Of a stretch of DNA of 64,000 nucleotides, positions 50,609 through 60,800 are shown in pieces. The notes below the pieces were generated by a model. It did not search any database and had not been told where the DNA came from. It saw nothing but the letters and a program-made list of their open reading frames with translations. Position 1 is the stretch's first letter; each line of letters begins with the position of its first letter. This DNA is from Datnioides undecimradiatus (lineage: Eukaryota; Chordata; Actinopteri; Lobotiformes; Datnioididae): contig WARS01000036.1 of the NCBI GenBank assembly GCA_008933995.1, forward strand, positions 914,001 to 978,000, written 5' to 3'. The position numbers were made by a program, and so were the translations under genes.

Positions 50609-52562
50609 ACGCACACACACAGTATTTAGTTATCCAGTAAACAGATTTCAGCTCTTGCAAATACATTTCTGAAGTGCTGTGCCTGTATATACGGCATGAT
50701 AAATGTCCAGTCAGAATTTGGGCGGCTCAGTCAGGATGTGTTGGCTTCAGTTTTTGTCCTCACCCAAGGTGCGGCCCCCCATTGACCAGGTCGAAGACTT
50801 GCGCCGGGTTAAGGAGCTGCTTGAAGCGTCGAAGGAATTTCACTCCCTGGTTGTCTCCACTTTTGGAGTTGACAAAGACCAGGAGGGGACTAGCACACGA
50901 TGGGGGACAGGTGGCTTTCCAGAAACCTGAGGAGAAATGGCAACAGACAATGGAAAGAATGAATTTTTGAATGTGTCCTTTATGTGCAACAAACTAAATT
51001 TCAAACTAAATGTCATTTCATAACATTTTACATCAAGAAACACAATAACTGAGTAGTTGCCAAGGAACAAATGAGGATCAATCAGGAACTAACTACTCAT
51101 TAGTTAGTAAATGGAAGAATATATAGTAGGTAATTATAGAACAGGCGGTGCTTCTCATATTAATGAATCATTAGATAATGATTAGTTTTTAAGTCGATCA
51201 TGCTGTGATACATAATACTGAGTAGTTACTGAGTATCCCACATTACTTCATCATAACCAATATTTATCTGTCTCACTATTAGAGCGATACTTAACAATCA
51301 TCAATCATCAAGTCGCTCCTGATTGGTTGCTAACTGCCACGTCATGAATTTGATTAGAATTACTCTTTACTTTAACTGGAATTCTTGTTGTGGGATAAAT
51401 AAAGTATTATCTAATGCTCAGTTAACTTCTCTAATCATGTGTCCCTCATTGTAAAATGAGAACCAGTGGAGATCAGGAGGTTTGGGCCTGTTTGACAGCA
51501 CCTGATGTGGTATGTTGTCATATTCTTCATACAGGTTTATAATTATATAATTATATTTAAAACAAAAAGTCAGTCTAGGATTTTGTCTCCTTGATAATCC
51601 ATAATGTATTTCACTATGCTGTGTCTGTCCATGGGAGGTTTTATTACCTGAATCACAGGGTGTTGCACTGTGTGCTGTGCAGACTGTAAATCACCTTGAG
51701 GAAATTGTGTGATTTCGATAGTGGGCTGTGTAAACAAACCGGCTTGACCTGAAATGATCCTTTAACGGTCTATAACCAGGGCACAGCTCAAACTAGAGCT
51801 GCAGTGGGCACAGCAGCTGGTGAGAAACAACTGTGTCATCGTTGAACAACCTCATCGAAGTGCGTGCGCGCATGTAGAAGTGAGCAGAATGGTACATGGG
51901 AGCGCCGCACATGCCAAAAACACGTGTTGCATAGTAGAGCACGAACAGACACTCATGAACACACATATGAGCTCACGTATACCATCTGTGGGAGGTAATG
52001 CAACAAGAGGTCTCTGTGCTTAAGGCATGAGCAGTACACCCCCACTGTGTTGACAGGTTCGTGCACATTAGCGTTTGCGTGTGTCTACTCTTGGGGCTCC
52101 CTCTTTTCTTTTTCTGTTACCTCCTTCTCCTGCTCCCTAATCTCTCTCTGTCTACCCTCTTCGATCTTTTTCCCCTCTGTACTCTCCCTCTCGCTCCCTG
52201 TGATCTCGTCGGTGAAGGGTGGATTGAGGGAGGGTGAGTGAAAGAGGAGGAGGGAGGAGGGCAGGGGAAGGGAGGGGGAGTCACAATGCACCAGCACGTG
52301 TTACAGTCTGCCCCCCAGCCAATTACAACCAAACTCCTGGAACGTGAGGGGCTGCAGAGAGAGTGAAGGACAGAATGAGAGTGGGAGCTGGAGGATACAT
52401 CTTCTTTTTTATTTGCCCTTTTCCAGTTTTTTTGGTGTTATTCCCCTCCCTTCATCTGGATCCCCCAGCCTCCCTTTCTCTGCCTCTCTTTTATCCATCT
52501 ACCAATTAGCTGATGCCAGCTTTTCACAGACTCTGTGGGCTGTGTGAGTGCAGCATATGTGT

Positions 52563-52600
<38 letters not shown>

Positions 52601-55600
52601 AGTGTGCAAGACCAAGCCATTGGATTTGGCAACAGTAATCCAATCACACATGTTTATCTGAGTCTGTCTCACAGGTGCTGATCTCCATCTAAAATGGGTT
52701 TAGTGTGGGCTCTGCAAGCACACGCGAACACGCTGGTTGCACGCGCGTGCACACACACGCCACGTGCACAGTTACGGACAGGCTCGGATACGGAAAGACA
52801 CAGCATCGTCACGTATGAGCAAAAGCAACGGACGTCAAACTATGTTGAACAGAGAGCCTGAAGGCAGCCCCAGGGTGCTTTGCAGCAGTGCTTTGCAGAA
52901 AGGTGCTTTGCAGCAGTGCTTTGATGTCCGTGTGCTCGTCTGCTTTTATCAAACGTGACATGATGAGAATGTGTGTCCGTTTTCACAGCAAGTTGGAAAG
53001 CTTCCAATAATAATTCGCAAGTCTCAAGGTGCTGAACTATTTTAAGCTCTCGGAAAAGTGTGTGTCAACCTGCGGGCTATTTTTAACCACACAAAAGGCA
53101 CAATTTCCTGAAACACACAGCACTGCCCCGTCCCTCTCTCCAATAACTCTCATGTCTAGCAGGAAGCTGACCAGAAAATACAGACTGAATATCGAGACTG
53201 GTTTATTAAAGTGCACATTATGATATTGTTATTTTCTGGCTATTGTTTGAGCAGTTTGCTGAGGAAATGGCTGCTGAATGGATGGTGATGCCTTGATGAA
53301 AACATAGCTCGGTGCCCATGCTTTCCCTCTCCCTCCTGCCCTGATCCTTCAGTGCATCAGAGCAGGAGGTCCAAAGGTCAGAGAGAAGACATCAGCCCGA
53401 CAAACGGACTGAAATCTCATTTTCTTCATTTCTAAAATGTAACAATAGGTGCTGTCAAGCACCAACCTCTGACCCTTTGAGTGAGTCAACGTGAGTGCCT
53501 TGTGTGTGTGTGTCTGTGCGTCCGTCTGTGTGTGCGGTGCCTACCATCTGAGTCAATGCTGTTGAGTGCTGTTGGAGGAATGATGGAGACTTTGCATTGC
53601 CCCAGAGGACACTTGCGAGGGTACAGGTCCATACAGGCTGTGTGCACCTAGAGGAGCAACAGCAAACACAACATGAACACAAGATTTAAGAGTTCCTCAT
53701 GTTTTCTTTCACACAGGTGTAACATTCCCCGCAGGTGTGGTGTCTTAAAAGAAACACACTAAAAATGATCACAGTCGAAAATTAGCAATTAGGCCAAAAT
53801 TGGCACATTTACAGTAATGGTATGGAGTGTGCATTGCACCAGTAAAATACAAATAATGCAAAAATAAAACAAAGTATATTGATAAATAACACTTCCTATT
53901 GTGGACATATTGGCAAACCTTCCATATCTAACCATATCTTTTATGCATCAATGCTTGTGGGGACATAGTGGTGTCACTACAAAGTTAAATAAATCATATT
54001 TAACTTAAGCATCCTCATACAAAAGGTGTGTTTTCATTTCAGCTCAAGCGTTTAAGTATCCATGCTGCTTATCTGTGATGGCTCTTCTTTACAATGGTAT
54101 TGGTCAAATGAGTCAGGGTTTAGTGCTCTTGTATACACACACAGTGTCCGACAACAGTGCAAACTACAATAGTTAAATGCAACTGTGTGACCACTGAGGT
54201 CAAAAGATAACATTGCTAAGAACCTGAGGAAACAGGCTGTTGGAGTTTAGCCGTTGAGAACCTGGACTTCTTCAGTTCCATCCATTCATTTTTGTTTGTT
54301 ATCTGGATCCCGCTCACTTACTTTAGCCAAAAACTGGATGGTTAAATGATGATAACAGGTGTAAAACTTGTAGCATAGCATTCCACTGGTCAAGATCAAT
54401 TATCAGCAACATACCTGACATGCGTTTATGAAGTGCTACGTACAAACTGTGGTAGCCATGCTAAAGCATGCTGAACAAACAGTTATAAACTTTCATGCTG
54501 CACATATATCAACAAAAACACAGCTCAGTCCTTTTCAGATGGGACTGTTGAGCCACATTCACTGCTGGGACTAGGCTTTTAGCTGAATTAAATGTTCTCA
54601 TTATGAATGATCAGCTTTTAGAATAATCTTAATCCTGATTAATCCTGCACTATCCATATGTGACAGATATCTTACCATAGCTTTGCACCAGAGGCAGCGC
54701 CAGTCCTGCAGTCTCAGTACGCTGCCGCATGTCTTATCACACACAGCACACTTGGCACTGACAGGCAGGTTGCCTTCCAGCCACTGGTGAGGCATTGCAA
54801 TCTGTGGATTCAACACACACACACGCAGGTCAAGACACAGGAAACACTGGATGCTCTCTGCTGTGATCGTCACTTCTAGGAGCTCTGTTCTCTGTTTTAC
54901 AAAGCATGACAACCTCATCGAGACAAGCTGTCTTAGTTTCAAAGGAGCCTGTGGTCTAGAGGTAGGGTCGTCCACCTATCAGAAGATTGGCGGTTTGATC
55001 CCCGGCTCTTCCCATGGCTGTTCCATGATACAGCGTATGAATGCATGAGTGAGTTAGTTTCCTTAGTTCCCTCAGTTTCATGATGTGTGAATGGGTGAAT
55101 GCTGACCGGTAGTGTAGAAGCTAGTTTGGTTGGAAGTACATTCCATTTACCATTTATACAGACCAACACCACAAATCACAGATCTGCTTCAATCAGCTCT
55201 AGAATCTCCATAATAACATGAAAAACCTAATGTGACACTGCGTGATGACCTTTAAATAAAAAAAATGAATTCAAGGAAAATAAATGCCTCCAAATGCAAA
55301 CTCACCCCATCCTCGTCCTCAATAATATCCTTCCCAATGGAAGCCAGGGTCGTCCATTTGCAGTTGTTAGTGGCTCTGACAGCACAGCGTTTATGGGCTT
55401 TGAATTTGCACACTGAAAAACATTGTCAGGCAACACAAACATCAGTCTAAAGGTCTTCATGTGACACAGGGGTTAGGTTATCCAGCAGCTACATATTGTA
55501 GCACTACATCACATGGATGCACTTAAAGATTAGAACTAAATTCAGTTTTATTACAGTAAATAATGCTAAAATTAACTGTGGTCTGAATTGTTAGTTTTTG

Positions 55601-57821
55601 ACTAAACAGAATAGTGTTTCATTTCTAAATATATCATTTTCTAACTGCGTGACTGTAATGGGATTTAGCTCATGCTCAGGTCTCAACAGACCTTGTCAAA
55701 TTAAAAAAAAAAAAAATTAACTGCACCTAAAATGCTAAATTTAATAGACTTCTGTAGACTTTCTTCTCAAGAAGCTGAAAAACCCTGGTCGCTGATGCGT
55801 GATTCTGAGACAGGGCACACCCCACAAAGTACAGTGTTCTAATGGATCAAGCCCTAATGAGATGTCAGTGGGCGTAATTGCTAACCTTCCTCAGCCGCCT
55901 CTGGTCTTACATATCTGACAAACAGAAGCAAAGCGTGAGGACTTAGCTCCACCTCACAGGTCTCAATCCATTTATCAGAAACAAGCAACGGCAAGTTTAG
56001 AGCCGAGTGAAGACCTAAACCCTGGTCGACACAGAACGGGCAGATTTAGGTTAATATGCAAAAAGCTACCTGCTGTATTTTCTGAATTGCTCTGCTAAAA
56101 GTTCACTTCAGTGTGTGTGTTTCCGTAGTATTAGTCAATCGTTTTGTGAAAAGCTGAACAGGTGAAGGAAAATGCGATCAGTTCCGCTCTAATCCTCAGC
56201 AGCCTTCACCCTGTGCCCCAACACTTCAGCAGAGCAGGACCACATGGACATACAGCTTACCTTCTACTCATTCACAACAGCACCGAGCATCCTGTATATT
56301 GGCTGACTGTCATGAAGCCTGAGGTATTGCAAGCCTAGCTTGGTCCTGTTTATTACGCACTACACCTGCCATTTGCCCTGAGCATATGGTGTCTGTTTCG
56401 CCCACGACAGTTTACAGTCAAATCTGAGCAGACTAAAAGAAGCATTAACAAATCTTTGCAATGTTAAAAGGAATAAGAGACACAAGATATTTTACTTCAA
56501 ATGTATTCAGGGAGTTCTCACAAATCCTGACCTGCCTTTTCAGATAACAAAGGCCAACTTATCCCTGAATAGCTGCCTGGTTCAAGCTGCAGCTTGACTG
56601 CCTCGGAGTCTCACAACTACCAGTAACACAGGATACACTCCGTTTGCTTCCACGTTTCAGGGAAGAAGCACTCAGTTAAGTACAATACATTCACTTATAA
56701 GAGCAACTCAACTTAGAGAATAAGAGAGAGGACAGATGTATGTTCATTCAAGAGCTGCAGTGGATCAGCCATGATATGAGACCCAGTAATGAGCCAGTTT
56801 GAGCATTGCTTAGCTCCAAAAAGTCCAAATAATAACCAGCGGCAGACAGAATTGAGCTGTAATGGGAAAACCTAGAGGGAACCAGTCAAATGCAGATGTT
56901 GTCAATGCTCTAGAGCTGTTCCATCGCATGATCAGTGTGTAAATAAATATGATAAAGCAAAAAACGTATCTATTGCCATCTATTTGTTGCTAAGGGTAAC
57001 AAGGAGAATTATTAATACCTTATTCACACTCACTCTACCAGCCCCTCCGTGGCTCGCTAACTGTTCAATTGCTACAAACCTGAAAGTGAGAATGGAATCG
57101 ATCTTATCATCTATCTATGAGCGTGAGAGCAGATACTTCCCAAAAAACAGAACTCTTTTATTAAAGTGATAAAGTAACAACACGTCTCTATTTCAACAAA
57201 GATAATCGGGATAAAAAACGATCCTGCTGAGCACGAGTTAAACACAAAGTTACTTTTCTTCCACTGCTGCTGCCACACGAGGAGAGGCATTAGACATTTC
57301 ACACATAAATGTGCTTAATGCCAGTTACTCTAAGTAGGAGAACTGGAATGTAAATATGACATGAATGTTTCTTGTAAAGAAGACGGGCAGATGGAGACTT
57401 TTCTCTATTAAGGATGAAGCACTTAGCAGCGTCATGAATAATGTCTGCACACCAGAGAGCTACTGCTATGAGCCACCACACCCATGCCCATAAGAACACA
57501 CACACACACGTGCACGCGCACACAAACGCGCTTGTCATTAGGCAGTCTACACGGATAGCCTATACAAACGAAGTCACAGTCATATCTGGGAGCAACAATT
57601 GATGTTTCAATCTTGTGTACCGCTAAAAGCTGTTAGAGAGCATTAGGAGAACATTAAGAGAACTCAGAGGACATGATCCCAGTGCCTGTTAATGGCTGAG
57701 CGATACGCAGAGCATTCACAAACCCAACTGAAACAAAACATTGCATGTGAGCAGATGCATGTTTGTGCGAGGGTGAAATAGAGACAGAAAAGCAGACAAG
57801 TTTATCCGTCTGTGTGTCTGG

Positions 57822-57854
<33 letters not shown>

Positions 57855-60800
57855 ACAAATCAATCCCCAGTGACTGTCCTGCGCAGGAAATCGAAGGGAA
57901 ATTTAAGCTGTGTTGATTGCTGTGAAACTGTTTGGCTCGCTGCTCTCCACTCTTAATAGAGACGCTACCCCGCTCTGTGTTTTCCTTCTCACCCTCTTTG
58001 TACCATTCTCACACGTACATCTCTTGTTCTTGGGGCTGATCGGGCGCCTCTCGGTGCCTCTCATTTGCTGGTACTCGGAGTCAGACGTGCGCACGCGCGT
58101 GTCCACTGCAAACCCTGACTTCCCTGTTTTGATGGAACCCTGCAATCTCAATTGCATCTTCCCATTTGCTTTTGAAGACGCGTGTCCATGTGTGAGGGGG
58201 ACAAGCTGTTTTCGATGACAAGAGTTAGATGCCACCCTAATGACTTGGTGTTTTCTCTCTTCTCCCTCTCTTTTTCTTTTACCTTCTGCTCTGGATATGA
58301 GAGGGCCTCATTATAGAGAATAATAAGCACTGAGTGGAGAGGCTCTTACTGAATTCACACATGCACAGTGAACCAACACACACGTACAGTACGACGTGTG
58401 CACACACGCACGCTCCCAGGGAGCATTAGCAAAATTAGAACGAGAGGATATGCAGATGGTGCTCATTAAGGTCTGCTGCCTGTCACTGACATTTTACACC
58501 CACTAAAAGAAAGCAGAAAACAGTGTCAACCTCCCATGTCAACCCACTTCCCCTTAACACCCCACTTCACTGTTCCCTCAGATGAGGTAAGGAGATGCGG
58601 CGTCATTCACAGGATCCATTAACAGTTTTTTTTTTTTCCTGTTATGGGTAAATGAAGAGATGTGAAATGCTAAAATAAAATGCAAATAGCCTGAGTCAAT
58701 GCTTACCTAACGCGCAGTATGACATAAAAGCATATGGATACAGAGTGACATACGTATATATTTAAGGCTGTGTGCGTCTGCGGGTTAATGGCAGCCCACT
58801 GCACTGCTTTTTCACTCCCTCTACTTCAGTTTGATGGGCATGCCACTCCACAACCCAGAGCATTTCCACACTAATGCTGGCTCCGGTATATCCAATCTGC
58901 TCCACTTGGACAGACATTTGAACAAAGAATTTTCTCACATCAATGACTCACAAGTCCTTACGCAACACAGTCATATACCTTCCCAAAGTACCGTAGACCT
59001 GCCAACTGCCAGGCTTGCCATTTCATATAATCTGCTGCAATGCTACAGTATGTCTGATGTTTAAACAGAGTAGGAAGTCCATCTACGAGCCAGTAATGAG
59101 ACGGAGAAATGAGTGAGAGCGACTTCAAAAGGCCATGGATTAAAAGGGTGTTGCGTAAGAAAACTGTGTGTGTGCATATTCGGTGAGCCTGTGTAGTGTT
59201 GGCGTGTGTTACCTACCTTCGCAGGAGAGGCCATGGGACGTGACCCCAGACAAGCTATCTTTACAGACGTTGCAAAAGGTGGGCCGTGCATGGGAGCAGG
59301 CGTACCAGTTGTGCATCCCTGAGAAATGTTCCACATTAAACTGTGCCGTCTGACAAAGGAAAAGTTAAAACAGGTTGGCAGCACTGGGTTGGTAGTCACA
59401 GAAAAGCAAGCACATGATAATTAATGACAACAAATGACAAACTGTATGACTGCATGTCACTTTTACGGGCTGGTTCCACTCTAATTGTGAGCAGCGCAAC
59501 ATGACCAATAAACACACACAGTAAAGAATGTGTACCTGTATTTCCAGTAGCAGACACAAATCAACACCTTTTCAGATTCACTTCATTAATTCGCTGTGTA
59601 ACACCTTGCTCTAATAATAATTACAGTAATAATTCACAGTGTCCCTGAGGTCTGGTCTTTCTGCTCTATAAGAGCCACACACTACCTGGAAAACTGCCTG
59701 GTATGACGAAAGAACACGGCAGGACATGGGGACTAAGACTAGTCAGTCATTAGCGTGCTCTGCAGCTCCATGATTTTATAAAAGTGACATCTGGTCAGGA
59801 AAATTAGATGCTTCTATACACAATAGTATATGGAGAGAGTTTAGGCTAATGTGAGCACTGTACAAGTGTGGGCGTTGCATCTGCAGCAGTTGGCGCAGTC
59901 CTGGATACAGTTTGTGTTTCATAAGTAGAATTGTAGCTAACAGGTACTTATGAAAGTGGGACACTCGATTTGTACGGTGCCACATCGCACAACGCAGGAA
60001 TTCAAATTATGTTGTGTTGACATCTTGGCAGCGGCGTGTATGCGTTGGTGCGCGCACATGTGCATAGCCCGTGGTGTGTGAGCTCTGGGGGTGCTGCTGC
60101 ATTGCAGTGCAGTAAGGGGGTGAGGGACGGGGTCTTATATAAGATTTCCCTCCCAAATCAAAGCCATTAAAATGCTGTACTGCTTTCTTCCTGCGCTACT
60201 CTCCCCCCTGCGCCGGCCACAACCCGTCACTGTCAACACATAGCCCAGATTTCTGCTCCGCTTATATCTTTCACTGAGAGCGGAATATAGTCAACAGTTA
60301 CCGCCGGTTCCTTAACAAAAATCAAACACAAGTGGACGGTTGTGCTGTCGGCCTGTTTTCTACAGTCTTCCAGAAATACTGTCTTAGATAACAAAGATTA
60401 GCATTACCACATGTAAGGGACCGGACAGTGGAGACAATCACTCCCTGTTAATGTGTTATCCAGTGAATCATAATGAGTAAAAGAACTGGGCTGCTGCAGA
60501 ATCAGACTTTAAAGTCTGGCTTTGGCGTGTGAGTATCCATGCACACACACATAGTTTCGATACAGAGTATACTGTGGTTGTGTCTTTTTTACTGTATCGA
60601 CTGTAGGCATGAAAAGACTGTACATGTGCAGCCACCGTGCATGTTCCCGGGGTCTTTGGGATTCTGAATCTGAAGACAAGTGTGCTGCTTCTGCGTTAAC
60701 AACTTCCTTGATCCCCCCTGCCTTCAGTGTACTGTATATTGAGCCACACAACATGCAGCTCTCTGTAACTCTACACACCCGTCTGGGCTCACTATGCCTA

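Larger units (their letters stand above)
50927..53544 (-). other. dgkh intron between window exons 5 and 6
   Basis: About 2.6 kb with the G-quadruplex candidate, a (TG)n run and the 28-bp tandem duplication. Confidence 0.8.

Noticed and set aside
54950-55015. tRNA gene from A-box and B-box-like sequences
   Set aside because: No acceptor stem or anticodon arm can be folded, and the downstream tail is that of a SINE.
57903-58235. Overlapping sense and antisense ORFs of about 100 codons in a DGKH intron
   Set aside because: Both begin at non-ATG codons, lack splice or homology support, and are likely chance openings.
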